12,522 bases of DNA from Clostridiales bacterium (lineage in GTDB: Bacteria > Bacillota > Clostridia > Christensenellales > Christensenellaceae): positions 1 through 12,522 of the forward strand of contig DOMW01000286.1 of assembly GCA_003510345.1 (NCBI GenBank), written 5' to 3'. Below are positions 1-7,310 of the stretch, in pieces (positions within the stretch are counted from its first letter, which is position 1; each line of letters starts with the position of its first letter). The notes below the pieces were generated by a model. It had not been told where the DNA came from, made no database searches, and saw nothing but the letters and a program-made list of their open reading frames with translations. The position numbers and the translations under genes were made by a program.

Positions 1-482
1 TGGCTGGGCCCGCGCGTACACGAGCGCACCATCACTACGTCGCCGATCACGCCCGCGTCTATCTGCGCCTTGGCCGCTTTAAAGCTCTCGTCATGCCGCC
101 GCATAAAGCCGATTTGTAGCACAACGCCCGCTTCCTTGCAGGCGGCGATCATCTCCTCGCATTCCGTGGCGTTCATGGCCATGGGCTTTTCACAGAAAAC
201 GTGCTTACCCGCGCGGGCGCAGTCCACCACGATATCACGGTGCAGGTTGGTGGGCGCCACCACAATTACGGCGTGTATGGCCGCGTCGCCCAGTATTTCA
301 CGGTAGTCCGTGTAGTATTTGGAAATGTGCAGCTCTTCCGCCGCGGCTTTTGTGGCTTGCGGCAGAGCATCCACAACAGCTTCCATGTGCGCGCCGGCTA
401 CCTTGTTTTTGAAATTGCGCGCGTGGATCATGCCGGCCCTTCCCGCGCCAATCAGGCAAATGCCCAGTTCCTTCACTTGCAT
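1..482 (-). CDS. Gfo/Idh/MocA family NAD(P)-dependent oxidoreductase, N-terminal part (runs off window)
   Basis: The first 160 residues of an oxidoreductase whose 3' end lies outside the window. A Rossmann fold starts at once, with the dinucleotide-binding motif IGAGRAGMIHA at residues 11-21. The family signature CEKPMAMN, with the conserved Lys of EKP, is at 97-104, followed by IGFMRRHDESF at 124-134, which resembles inositol 2-dehydrogenase-type members. Such enzymes oxidise or reduce a hydroxyl of a sugar, cyclitol or sugar acid in the cytoplasm; the substrate cannot be read here. Two starts are possible. The ATG at 482 sits only about 3 nt after the GGAGGG. The in-frame GTG at 476 (codon 3) has about 7 nt spacing and may be the true start. 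The gene follows a DeoR regulator and a sugar kinase on the same strand, so it probably belongs to the same catabolic pathway. It also has its own promoter. Confidence 0.9.
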   Translation of the reverse strand, partial: MQVKELGICLIGAGRAGMIHARNFKNKVAGAHMEAVVDALPQATKAAAEELHISKYYTDYREILGDAAIHAVIVVAPTNLHRDIVVDCARAGKHVFCEKPMAMNATECEEMIAACKEAGVVLQIGFMRRHDESFKAAKAQIDAGVIGDVVMVRSCTRGPS

Positions 483-511
483 ACCCTCCGTTATTATCAG
501 TTTACTATCTC

Positions 512-540
512 AGTATATATCATATGCTTTTGTTTTTCAA
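512..540 (-). promoter_or_regulatory. sigma-A promoter for the dehydrogenase gene
   Basis: On the minus strand, TTGAAA (540-535) is followed after exactly 17 bp by TATACT (517-512), each 5 of 6 to consensus. Initiation would be near 505, giving a leader of about 23 nt before the ATG at 482. The promoter overlaps the last codons of the DeoR gene, so the dehydrogenase could be transcribed both from the kinase operon and from here. Inferred from sequence only. Confidence 0.55.
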
Positions 541-1365
541 GTTTTTATTGTCGTTTGTTGTGTTTTGTTGTTGCGTACACAATTCTACAACAATCCCCAT
601 GCCGCGGAGCGTTTCCACATAGTCGGAATCCGCCTCGTCATCCGTGATGATAACGTCGATATCGGAAATATCCGCGTATTTCACGAAGGAAACCTTGTCT
701 ATTTTTGTGCTGTCCGCAAGGAGCACGACCTCGTCCGCCAGCTTCACCAGCCGCTCTTTGACGTAGGCGGTTTCGATGTTGGGCGTGGTTACGCCCCGGG
801 AGATACTCACACCGTTTGCCGCGAGGAACGTGCGGTCCACGTTTAAGTCCAGCAGCGTGTCAATGGCCTTCTGGCCCGCGGTGCAGTGAAAATTGCGCCG
901 CACCGCGCCGCCCGCCATGATGATATTCGCGTAGGAACTGCGCTCTAAAAACGCCGCGATTTGCAGGTCGTTTGTCACTACAGTCAGGCTTTGGTAATCG
1001 ACCAGCAGCTTGGCGAATTCAAACGCGGTCGTACCCGTATCGAGGGCGATGGTGTCCCCCTCGTTCACATACGCAGCGGCGATCTGCGCGATAGCCCGTT
1101 TTTGGTGGATGCGCTCCACCTCTTTTTGGTAGGCGTTTGGCTCGAAATTCGCGCGCGCGTTGGAGATTGCCCCGCCGTGCGTGCGCTTTAAAAGGCCCGC
1201 TTCCTCCATGTCACGCAGGTCGTTTCTTATGGTGGCGGGCGAAACCGAAAAACGCCGGCACAGATCCGCCACGGTCGTTTTGACGTTGGTATTGACGATT
1301 TCCACAATCATGCGCTTGCGCTCTTCGGCGAAAACACCTTCTTCCGGCCGCTTAGTCAATGCCAT
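520..1365 (-). CDS. DeoR-family transcriptional repressor
   Basis: A 281-residue repressor of sugar metabolism. The N-terminal winged helix-turn-helix spans about residues 12-65, with the recognition-helix region SVSPATIRNDLRDMEEAGLL and the family motif RTHGGA just after it. The C-terminal DeoRC sensor domain (about 87-245) contains TIALDTGTTAFEFA, VVTNDLQIA, AGGAVRRNFHCTAGQKA and LLADSTKIDKVSF. In this family that domain binds a phosphorylated sugar as inducer. The ATG at 1365 is preferred over an upstream frame extension because GAGGTG lies just before it and the result is the normal family length. It overlaps the kinase end by 14 bp, so the two genes are translationally coupled. After the normal end (VVELC) there is an unusual Gln/Asn/Lys-rich tail of about 17 residues, encoded by AT-rich DNA that also carries a promoter and possible operator. 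The kinase product is a plausible inducer. Confidence 0.92.
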   Translation of the reverse strand: MALTKRPEEGVFAEERKRMIVEIVNTNVKTTVADLCRRFSVSPATIRNDLRDMEEAGLLKRTHGGAISNARANFEPNAYQKEVERIHQKRAIAQIAAAYVNEGDTIALDTGTTAFEFAKLLVDYQSLTVVTNDLQIAAFLERSSYANIIMAGGAVRRNFHCTAGQKAIDTLLDLNVDRTFLAANGVSISRGVTTPNIETAYVKERLVKLADEVVLLADSTKIDKVSFVKYADISDIDVIITDDEADSDYVETLRGMGIVVELCTQQQNTTNDNKNLKNKSI

Positions 1366-2872
1366 ACACCTCGCTTTTATAAATAGGCTCAAGTGCGGGG
1401 AGCAGGTTCAGGTATGTGCGCGCACAAGGCTGGTAGCGGGCGTGGTTTTCCATATTGGGCGCGTAAGAAAGCCCTTCCTCCATGATCTTTTTCAGAGGCG
1501 CGCGGTAATCGGTAAAAAGGCCGCACGCCACGCCCGCGATTACCGCGCAGCCCACAAGCGCCGTTTCGCCCATTTCAAACGTGGTCACGGGCAGGCCCAG
1601 TATATCCGCCTTGATCTGGTTAAACAGCGCGCTCTTCGCGCCGCCGCCGATGGTGTACACGCGCTCAAACTCCTGCCGGGGAAATAGCTTTTTCAGTACG
1701 CTGAGATAGTAGGAATATTCGTAACCCACGCCTTCCAGCACGGCGCGGTACAGGTGGCCGCGCGTGTGCTTCCAGTCCAGCCCCACAAAACTACCCTTCA
1801 CATAAGGGTTTTGCGGCAGCACGCGCCCGGAAAAATGGGGCACAAACAGCACGCCCTCGCTGCCCGGGGCGATTTTTTCCGCCTCGGCCTGCAATTCGTC
1901 ATAGGAAGCGTGGGGGACGCCGGTGAAGTTATCGCGAAACCAACGGACGCAAAGCCCGCCGCCGTTGATGTAGGCGAGCGAAAGCCACAGGCCGTCGATG
2001 GGGGAACGCACCTGCGTCATAGTCTCGTACCCGGTATCCGGCCGGTACTCATCCACGATGCTGCACAGCACGGAAGCTGTGCCCGCGCAGTCCTGCACCA
2101 TGCCCTTGTCGATCATACCCGAGCCGAATGTGGAGGAAGCGGTGTCGCCCAGGCCCGCTACAACGGGCGTGCCTTCCCTAAGCCCGGAAAGCGCGGCAAA
2201 CGGCGCGGATACCTTCCCGGCGATCTCAAAAGGTGATACGATGCGCGCCATTTTTTCCCGGCTTACGCCAAAAGTGTCCAAAAGCTCGTCCGACCATACT
2301 TTGTGCAGGTTGTCGCCAAAACCGGAGTATTGCAGGCAGGTATAGTCGAAATACGCTTCGTCGCCCGAAAGCCCGCACATCTGCATGACGACGTATGCGT
2401 GGGGCAATACGAATTTGTAGATTTCCCTGTAGGCTTCCGGCTGCTCATGCTTCCACCAGAGTATTTTTGGGCCGTGCGTGTATGTGACCGGCCCGCCGGT
2501 GATTTCCGTTACGCGCCTGCCCGCCCGCTCCCGCATCAGCTTCATGTATTTTCCGCAGCGGGTATCCAGCCACGAATCGTAATAGGTGGCGGCGGAACCG
2601 TCCTTTTTCACGCCCATGATGCCCGCCATCTGCCCGTCTACCCCGACGGCGGCTATGCTGCTTGCGGGGACGCCGGAATCCTCCAGCGCGCGGCGTATGG
2701 TGCGGTGCACCGAGCCAGTGATATCTTCCGCCTCCTGCCATATCGTGCCCGGTTTGGGGCTGATGAGGTTGGACGGTTCAAACCCCTCCGCCACAACGCG
2801 CATCTCCTGGTCAAACAGTATTGATTTTGTTCCCTGCGTGCCAATATCGACTCCAATCAGGTAACTGCCCAT
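1352..2872 (-). CDS. FGGY-family carbohydrate kinase (xylulokinase-like)
   Basis: A 506-residue cytoplasmic kinase that transfers phosphate from ATP to a sugar or polyol. Its length is typical of the FGGY family. The N-terminal domain has the phosphate-binding motif GVDIGTQGTKS (7-17), then AVGVDGQMAGIMG (75-87) and SWLDTR (100-105). The catalytic-base region GLGDTASSTFGSG is at 240-252, with Asp242 as the expected base. The C-terminal ATP-binding motif TIGGGAKSALFNQIKADI is at 407-424, followed by ETALVGCAVIA. The layout is closest to xylulokinases. However, the substrate-loop motif that usually reads GQMHG has Ala in place of His, so the substrate may be another ketose or polyol. The ATG is preceded by AGGAGG with 8 nt spacing. 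It is the first gene of the repressor-dehydrogenase operon. Confidence 0.92.
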   Translation of the reverse strand: MGSYLIGVDIGTQGTKSILFDQEMRVVAEGFEPSNLISPKPGTIWQEAEDITGSVHRTIRRALEDSGVPASSIAAVGVDGQMAGIMGVKKDGSAATYYDSWLDTRCGKYMKLMRERAGRRVTEITGGPVTYTHGPKILWWKHEQPEAYREIYKFVLPHAYVVMQMCGLSGDEAYFDYTCLQYSGFGDNLHKVWSDELLDTFGVSREKMARIVSPFEIAGKVSAPFAALSGLREGTPVVAGLGDTASSTFGSGMIDKGMVQDCAGTASVLCSIVDEYRPDTGYETMTQVRSPIDGLWLSLAYINGGGLCVRWFRDNFTGVPHASYDELQAEAEKIAPGSEGVLFVPHFSGRVLPQNPYVKGSFVGLDWKHTRGHLYRAVLEGVGYEYSYYLSVLKKLFPRQEFERVYTIGGGAKSALFNQIKADILGLPVTTFEMGETALVGCAVIAGVACGLFTDYRAPLKKIMEEGLSYAPNMENHARYQPCARTYLNLLPALEPIYKSEVYGID

Positions 2873-2897
2873 GCAAACTTCCTCCTTGTGCGTGTGC

Positions 2898-2920
2898 TAT
2901 CATTTGCTTTCGTTTGTTGT
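2898..2920. promoter_or_regulatory. Candidate operator in the kinase leader, also present before the dehydrogenase gene
   Basis: Two adjacent blocks, TATCATTTGCTTT (2898-2910) and TCGTTTGTTGT (2910-2920), lie between the promoter and the ribosome binding site of the kinase. The same blocks recur at 518-530 (TATCATATGCTTT, one mismatch) and 551-561 (identical) around the dehydrogenase promoter. Recurrence at both promoters of a module that encodes a DeoR repressor suggests shared operator elements. This is inference. Confidence 0.35.
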
Positions 2921-2932
2921 TGTTATAGTATC

Positions 2933-2960
2933 ATTATAGTATAGTTTTTCTAAAATACAA
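2933..2960 (-). promoter_or_regulatory. sigma-A promoter of the kinase-repressor-dehydrogenase operon
   Basis: A perfect -10 hexamer TATAAT (2938-2933 on the minus strand) lies 16 bp from a weak -35 TTGTAT (2960-2955). Transcription would start near 2926, giving a leader of about 50 nt before the kinase ATG. The -10 lies within a 9-bp direct repeat (TTATAGTAT on the plus strand, at 2923-2931 and 2934-2942), a possible regulator site. The weak -35 box lowers certainty. Confidence 0.5.
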
Positions 2961-2961
2961 T

Positions 2962-2994
2962 AAAAAAATGAAGCAATGCACTGCGGTTTTGCCT
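2962..2994 (-). terminator. Possible weak terminator at the end of the pilB-pilT operon
   Basis: On the minus strand a 6-bp stem (AGGCAA/TTGCTT, one G-U pair) with a 12-nt loop is followed by ATTTTTTTA. The stem is short, so this is a weak candidate. Its position fits, since it lies between the last ORF of the pilus operon and the promoter of the sugar operon on the same strand. Confidence 0.3.
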
Positions 2995-3136
2995 CGATGA
3001 GTACTGATCAATACAGGGCGCGTGTCTTTGTGAACCTTTTGCGAGCGGCAGTGTAACAAGATTTGTATGTCTATGCCTGGTTAGGCATGTCCGCCCAAAT
3101 ACGCACCCATATTTTGTTGTGCGAATATCTTTGTAT
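2995..3136. other. Intergenic stretch without a recognised gene
   Basis: About 140 bp between the 51-residue ORF and the possible terminator. It contains a perfect hairpin (ATGCCT at 3073-3078, loop GGTT, AGGCAT at 3083-3088) without a T-tract, and an imperfect palindrome GTACTGATCAATAC at 3001-3014. No convincing coding sequence, promoter or RNA gene was recognised. Confidence 0.4.
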
Positions 3137-3292
3137 TTACTTTTGGATATTCCTCCCGGGGATGCGAAACGCCCGCACCCCGATGAACGATACAGCGAGT
3201 GCAGCACCCACTGCGTATGAGACGAGGGCAAACGCCGCAAGGCGCGCCGCCCGAACCCATAACGAAGCGGGAACAAGATGCCTACGGCGCAT
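3137..3292 (-). CDS. Small predicted membrane protein (51 aa) at the end of the pilT operon
   Basis: An ORF of 51 codons beginning at an ATG that overlaps the end of the preceding gene by 11 bp (TATGCGCCGTAG). GGGGG lies about 9 nt upstream of the start. The product begins with a strongly basic stretch, MRRRHLVPASLWVRAAR. It continues with one hydrophobic segment (about residues 17-40, AAFALVSYAVGAALAVSF and onwards) and ends in a basic tail (RAFRIPGRNIQK), so it would be a single-pass or membrane-hairpin peptide. I recognise no family. The coupled overlap and the clean membrane profile argue that it is expressed, but an ORF this short could arise by chance in GC-rich DNA, and a longer alternative frame covers the same DNA. 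Function unknown. Confidence 0.45.
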   Translation of the reverse strand: MRRRHLVPASLWVRAARLAAFALVSYAVGAALAVSFIGVRAFRIPGRNIQK

Positions 3293-3698
3293 ACAGGTAT
3301 TCCCCCGGCGTCAGGCTGTCTATCAGGTCGCCCACCCCGTCCCTCGTCCATTTGGCGTAACTGAGCGCGCCGTCTTTTTCAAACGCCACCTCAATCTCCC
3401 CGCCATGGGAAAACGCGGGAAATTTTTCCTCATCACGGATATAGTTATATTTGCCGTCTTGCCCGTCATACCAGATACCTGTAGCGTGCGCCGCCTGATA
3501 CACCATCGCGTCGTAATATAGCTGCCGCGCGTAGGCGTGGTACTGCGCGCGCCGCTGCTGTGTGGAAAACGCGAAATAAACGGTAACCATAACAGCGGTA
3601 AGGATCAGCGCCGCGATCAGTATGCGCAAAAGCGACTGCCGCGCCACGCCGCGCTCCACGGCGGTATGGTCGGGTTGCTTTTGGTCATAGGGAGACAT
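3282..3698 (-). CDS. Single-pass membrane protein of the pilus operon, possible non-canonical minor pilin (138 aa)
   Basis: A short hydrophilic N-terminus (MSPYDQKQPDHTAVERG) is followed by one membrane helix at about 23-44 (LLRILIAALILTAVMVTVYF), then a probably extracytoplasmic domain with many aromatic residues (GIWYDGQDGKYNYIRDEEKF). The ATG at 3698 is preferred (AGGAG about 10 nt upstream) and overlaps pilT by 14 bp; a TTG nine bases further upstream is the alternative. After the membrane helix, AYARQLYYDAMVY matches NYARTVFLSAQNY of the large pilin in this window. Aligning these places Gly17 exactly where prepilin cleavage would occur, in a context (ERGVA) that recalls GspK/PilX-type minor pilins. 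Glu5 and a clean hydrophobic start are missing, since Arg20 and Arg25 interrupt. The gene is clearly real; the pilin assignment is inference. Confidence 0.8.
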   Translation of the reverse strand: MSPYDQKQPDHTAVERGVARQSLLRILIAALILTAVMVTVYFAFSTQQRRAQYHAYARQLYYDAMVYQAAHATGIWYDGQDGKYNYIRDEEKFPAFSHGGEIEVAFEKDGALSYAKWTRDGVGDLIDSLTPGEYLYAP

Positions 3699-4737
3699 AA
3701 CGCGCAAGCTCCTGCCGGTTGGCGGCCCTGCCCTCCGCCTCTTCCATCGAGACAGAGCCTTCCTTCACCATGCGCGCAAGGTACATGTCGAGCGCCACCA
3801 TACCCGCCCTGCCGCTTGTTTGCAGCACGGAATTGATCTGGAACGTTTTACCCTCGCGTATCATATTGGCGACGGCGTCGTTCACCATCATGATCTCAAA
3901 TGCGGGAACCCTGCCGCCGCCGTCCGCGCGGGGCAGCAGCGCCTGCGTGATCACGGCCTGCATCACGGTCGCGAGCTGTATGCGCACCTGCTGCTGCTGG
4001 TGGGGCGGGAATACGTCGATGATCCTGTCTATCGTCTTTGCCGCGCCCACGGTGTGCAGCGTGGAAAGCACCAAATGCCCCGTCTCCGCCGCGGTGATCG
4101 CCGCGCCGATCGTCTCAAGGTCGCGCATCTCACCCACGAGTATCACATCCGGATCCTCGCGCAGTGCCGACCGCAACGCGCCCGCAAAGCTATCCGCGTC
4201 CTTGCCCACCTCGCGCTGGTTTACCAGGCTCCTTTTGCTTTTGTGCACATATTCTATCGGGTCTTCCAGCGTGAGTATATGCGCGCTCTTGCTCTCGTTG
4301 ATATAGTCGATCATTGCCGCGAGCGTTGTAGATTTACCGCTGCCTGTCGGCCCTGTCACCAGCACAAGCCCGCGCGGTTTCGCCGCGATTTCGCGGAACG
4401 TTTCGGGCAGGCGCAGTTCGTCGATCGTAGGGGTTCCCGATTGCAGCAGGCGGATGGCGATGCCGGTATGCCCGCTCTGCCGGAAGATATTTACCCTGTG
4501 CCGCTCACCCGCGGGTGTGGCATACCCAAAATCGATATCCCGCGTGCTGAAATCTTCCGGAATACCGCTCGTGTCCAGCATATTCCGCGCGATTTTCCGC
4601 ACCCCGTCGTCGTCATACGGAAACTCCTCCAAACGGACGAGCGCGCCGTTTTTACGTACGATGGGCGGTTCGCCGCACGCGATATGCAGGTCGGAACAGC
4701 CATTTGCCCGCACCCGTTCCAGCAATTCGTTTATCAT
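3685..4737 (-). CDS. pilT: Type IV pilus retraction ATPase PilT
   Basis: A 350-residue hexameric cytoplasmic ATPase that powers pilus disassembly. The N-terminal PAS-like region (about 1-100) opens with the family pattern SDLHIACGEPPIVRKNG. The RecA-like domain has Walker A GPTGSGKS (129-136), an Asp box around ILTLEDPIEYVH (154-165), Walker B DPDVILVGEMRD (195-206) and the His box AETGHLVLSTLHT (217-229). The C-terminal VANMIREGK (289-297) corresponds to the AIRNLIRE motif needed for retraction in PilT. Absence of the long N-terminal MshEN extension and of the Cys tetrad separates it from PilB. The ATG overlaps the pilB stop as ATGA, with AGGAGG about 7 nt upstream, so the extension and retraction motors are made together. 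Confidence 0.96.
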   Translation of the reverse strand: MINELLERVRANGCSDLHIACGEPPIVRKNGALVRLEEFPYDDDGVRKIARNMLDTSGIPEDFSTRDIDFGYATPAGERHRVNIFRQSGHTGIAIRLLQSGTPTIDELRLPETFREIAAKPRGLVLVTGPTGSGKSTTLAAMIDYINESKSAHILTLEDPIEYVHKSKRSLVNQREVGKDADSFAGALRSALREDPDVILVGEMRDLETIGAAITAAETGHLVLSTLHTVGAAKTIDRIIDVFPPHQQQQVRIQLATVMQAVITQALLPRADGGGRVPAFEIMMVNDAVANMIREGKTFQINSVLQTSGRAGMVALDMYLARMVKEGSVSMEEAEGRAANRQELARYVSL

Positions 4738-6449
4738 AAGGGGGCCTCCTCCATGTTCCCGGCGAGCCGGTATACTTCAAAAATATCGATCCTTCCCTGC
4801 GCAAGCAGTTCAAGCGCGTTGTGCATCAAAAAGCGCTGCCCTTTTCCCGTAAGGTACGCCAGTATATCCTGTGTTTTGGCGCGGCGGATCACCATCTCGC
4901 GTATGTCGTTATCCGTGCGCACGATCTCGTGTATAGCGGTACGCCCGAAATGCCCCGTCATATTGCAGAAATCACAGCCCACTCCGTAATAGAGTTGGGG
5001 CGGCTCGGAAAGGCCCAGCGTGCGCAGAAAGGCGATATCCGCCGCCTGCGGCGCGTATTCCGCACGGCACTTGGGGCAGATGAGTTTCACCAGCCGCTGC
5101 GCGACGACGCCCACCGCCGAAGAAGCGACTATGTACGGTTCGATGCCCATATCCACAAGGCGCATATACGCAGACGCCGCATCGTTTGTGTGCAGGCTGG
5201 ATAAAACAAGGTGCCCGGTGATGGCGGCGCGCGACGCGATATCCGCCGTTTCGCTGTCGCGTATCTCGCCGATCATGATGATATCGGGATCCTGCCGCAT
5301 TATGGCACGCAGCCCGGAAGCGAACGTCAGCCCGGCTTTTGGGTTGATCTGCGTCTGGCTTACGCCGGGTACGATCTTTTCCACAGGGTCTTCTATGGAG
5401 ACGACGTTTACAAGCGGTGTCGCGGTTTCCGCCAGAATGGAATACAGCGTTGTAGTTTTGCCGCTGCCTGTAGGCCCTGTCACCAGCACGATGCCGTGGG
5501 GGCTTGCGATCAGCTTGTAGAAGATTTCCATATTGCCGGCGGTCATCCCCAGTTCGTCCACTTTCAGAATGCCCGTCTTGTTGTCCGTCAAAAGGCGCAT
5601 CACGATCTTTTCACCGAATACCGTAGGCATGGAAGAAACACGCACGCTGATCTCGATGTCGTCGAACGACACGTCAAAACGCCCGTCAAGCGGCAGCCTG
5701 CGCTCGGCGATGTCCATGCCCGCCATAATCTTTATCCGCGTAACAAGCGACGCGTGGGAGGCGGCGCCCAGTTCGGTAATATCGATCAGCTCGCCATCCA
5801 CGCGGAAACGCACGCGCACATTTTTCTCGCCCGGCTCAAGGTGGATGTCGCTGGCGTGTTTAAAAAAAGCCTGCTCTATTATGGTGTTTACAAACCGCAC
5901 AATGGGCGCGCTGCCCACCCTGCCTTCCATTTCGGAAAAATCCTCTTCCGCAAGCTGTTCCAGCGTTTCCGCCACTTGCCGTTCACGGCTTACGTCTTCG
6001 GCGATCTCATCTACCTGCCGCTTGGAATAGAACCTGCCAATGGCGTTCTGTATCTCCGCGCGCGGGGCGAGCACCGTCTCCACGCGCCGCCCCCCCAAAA
6101 GGCCAAGCTGGTTGACCATGCCGTAATCGAGCGGGTCGGCTGTAGCGACCTCCAGCATATTTCCCTGCAGGCGCACGGGCAGCACATTATACTGCCGCGC
6201 GTAAGATTCGGGCACTTCCTTCAGCACCTCGGTCGGGATCGTGATATTGGCCAGGCTGACGCGCGAAACGTGCAGGCGCTTTTGCAGCGCTTCCATCAAA
6301 TGTTCTTCGGTAATGACGCCGAGGTCGATCAGAATATCGCCCAGGCGCTTACCGCCTGATTCCCGCTGCACGGCAAGGGCGCTTTGCAGTTGTTGCTCGT
6401 TGATTATGCCGCTTTCCACAAGCAACTCGCCGATCCTTATATTTTCCAT
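4734..6449 (-). CDS. pilB: Type IV pilus assembly (extension) ATPase PilB
   Basis: A 571-residue GspE/PilB motor that drives pilin polymerisation. The N-terminal MshEN/GspE-N region (about 1-145) carries repeated hydrophobic patterns such as IRIGELLVESGIINEQQL. In some PilB and MshE proteins this domain binds cyclic-di-GMP, but that is not shown here. The ATPase core has HASDIHLEP (198-206), the RFRVDGEL region (214-221), Walker A GPTGSGKT (325-332), Walker B DPDIIMIGEIRD (387-398) and the His box TGHLVLSSLHT (411-421). A zinc-binding Cys tetrad, C458/C461 and C492/C495 (CPKC and CDFC), is typical of PilB rather than PilT. AGGAGG lies 10 nt before the ATG. It is the first gene of the pilB-pilT operon, divergent from pilD. 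No convincing promoter could be assigned in the 83-bp gap (6450-6532). Confidence 0.97.
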   Translation of the reverse strand: MENIRIGELLVESGIINEQQLQSALAVQRESGGKRLGDILIDLGVITEEHLMEALQKRLHVSRVSLANITIPTEVLKEVPESYARQYNVLPVRLQGNMLEVATADPLDYGMVNQLGLLGGRRVETVLAPRAEIQNAIGRFYSKRQVDEIAEDVSRERQVAETLEQLAEEDFSEMEGRVGSAPIVRFVNTIIEQAFFKHASDIHLEPGEKNVRVRFRVDGELIDITELGAASHASLVTRIKIMAGMDIAERRLPLDGRFDVSFDDIEISVRVSSMPTVFGEKIVMRLLTDNKTGILKVDELGMTAGNMEIFYKLIASPHGIVLVTGPTGSGKTTTLYSILAETATPLVNVVSIEDPVEKIVPGVSQTQINPKAGLTFASGLRAIMRQDPDIIMIGEIRDSETADIASRAAITGHLVLSSLHTNDAASAYMRLVDMGIEPYIVASSAVGVVAQRLVKLICPKCRAEYAPQAADIAFLRTLGLSEPPQLYYGVGCDFCNMTGHFGRTAIHEIVRTDNDIREMVIRRAKTQDILAYLTGKGQRFLMHNALELLAQGRIDIFEVYRLAGNMEEAPL

Positions 6450-6532
6450 GCGAATGTGGCCTCCTGTTATTTTATGGTTTGCGCCAGCCGGGGTTTATGT
6501 GATACCATACTACTACCAAATACGATGAACGG

Positions 6533-7309
6533 ATGGCCGGTATGCAAACCATAGAAATCCTCATGGCGGTTTTTTCCTTTGTGCTGGGCGCTGTGCTCGC
6601 AAGCTTTCTTAACGTGTGCATTTACCGCATCCCAAAGGGGATTTCCGTGGCAAAGGGGCGCTCTGTGTGCCCCGCGTGCGGCTGCGAGATCCGCGCTTAC
6701 GATAACATCCCGCTCTTAAGCTTCGTGCTTCTTCGGGGCAAATGCCGCGATTGCAATAGCCCCATCTCCAAAAGGTACCCCATCGTCGAAGCCATAGGCG
6801 GCGCATGCTTTCTGCTCGCGTGGCTGCGGTTTGGGCTGGACTGGCAGACCCCCGTTATGTGGGCGTTTGCCTGCGTGCTCATCCCGGTCGCCTTTATCGA
6901 CCTCGACACGCAGGAGATACCCGACCGCTTTCACATCATACTGCTTGCCATAGGCGCGCTGTCGCTGTTTTTGACTGATGGCCCGACTATTTCGCAAAGG
7001 CTGGTCGGTGCGGCGGTCATTAGCGTTCCCATGCTGGTGATCGCGCTTTTTACGGGCGGTTTTGGCATGGGGGACGTAAAGCTTATGGCGGCAAGCGGCT
7101 TCTTGCTGGGCTGGCAGGGCACGCTTTTCGCCGGTTTTCTGGGCTGCGTGCTTGCGGCGGCCATTGCCGGCATACTCATCGCACTGAAGAAAAAGACGCG
7201 TAAGGACAAAATCGCGTTCGGCCCCTACCTTGCCATTGCGCTTTTTGCCGCCGGGCTGTACGCGCAGCCCATTATAAACGCCTACCTCTCGCTGTTTTCA
7301 TTGGCCTAG
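6533..7309 (+). CDS. pilD: Prepilin peptidase / N-methyltransferase PilD (A24 family)
   Basis: A 258-residue polytopic membrane protease that cleaves prepilins after Gly at the cytoplasmic face and usually N-methylates the new terminus. The N-terminal domain has SFLNVCIYRIPKG (24-36) and the cytoplasmic zinc Cys tetrad C46/C49 and C71/C74 (CPAC, CRDC). The catalytic aspartates lie in FIDLDTQEIPDR (121-132) and GFGMGDVKL (176-184, Asp181); FGPYLA follows at 229-234. There are several hydrophobic helices and the length is normal for the bifunctional form. The ATG at 6533 and an in-frame ATG at 6542 are both possible starts; neither has a strong ribosome binding site. Its visible substrate is the large prepilin at 11190. 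It ends one base from the converging pilO stop. Confidence 0.96.
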   Translation: MAGMQTIEILMAVFSFVLGAVLASFLNVCIYRIPKGISVAKGRSVCPACGCEIRAYDNIPLLSFVLLRGKCRDCNSPISKRYPIVEAIGGACFLLAWLRFGLDWQTPVMWAFACVLIPVAFIDLDTQEIPDRFHIILLAIGALSLFLTDGPTISQRLVGAAVISVPMLVIALFTGGFGMGDVKLMAASGFLLGWQGTLFAGFLGCVLAAAIAGILIALKKKTRKDKIAFGPYLAIALFAAGLYAQPIINAYLSLFSLA

Positions 7310-7310
7310 C

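Noticed and set aside
3073..3088. Perfect 6-bp hairpin as a terminator of the pilB-pilT operon
   Set aside because: No T-tract follows on either strand and the stem is short.
2950..3351. A 133-codon minus-strand frame covering the end of the pilT operon and the intergenic region
   Set aside because: It overlaps the well-supported 138-residue gene in another frame, has an Arg/Ser/Gly-rich composition typical of shadow frames and shows no domain. The shorter 51-codon frame has better start context and membrane character.
3820..6359. Long plus-strand frames (389 and 382 codons) opposite pilT and pilB
   Set aside because: They are antisense to strongly conserved ATPase genes. The translations are His/Arg-rich without motifs, as expected from GC-biased codon use on the opposite strand.
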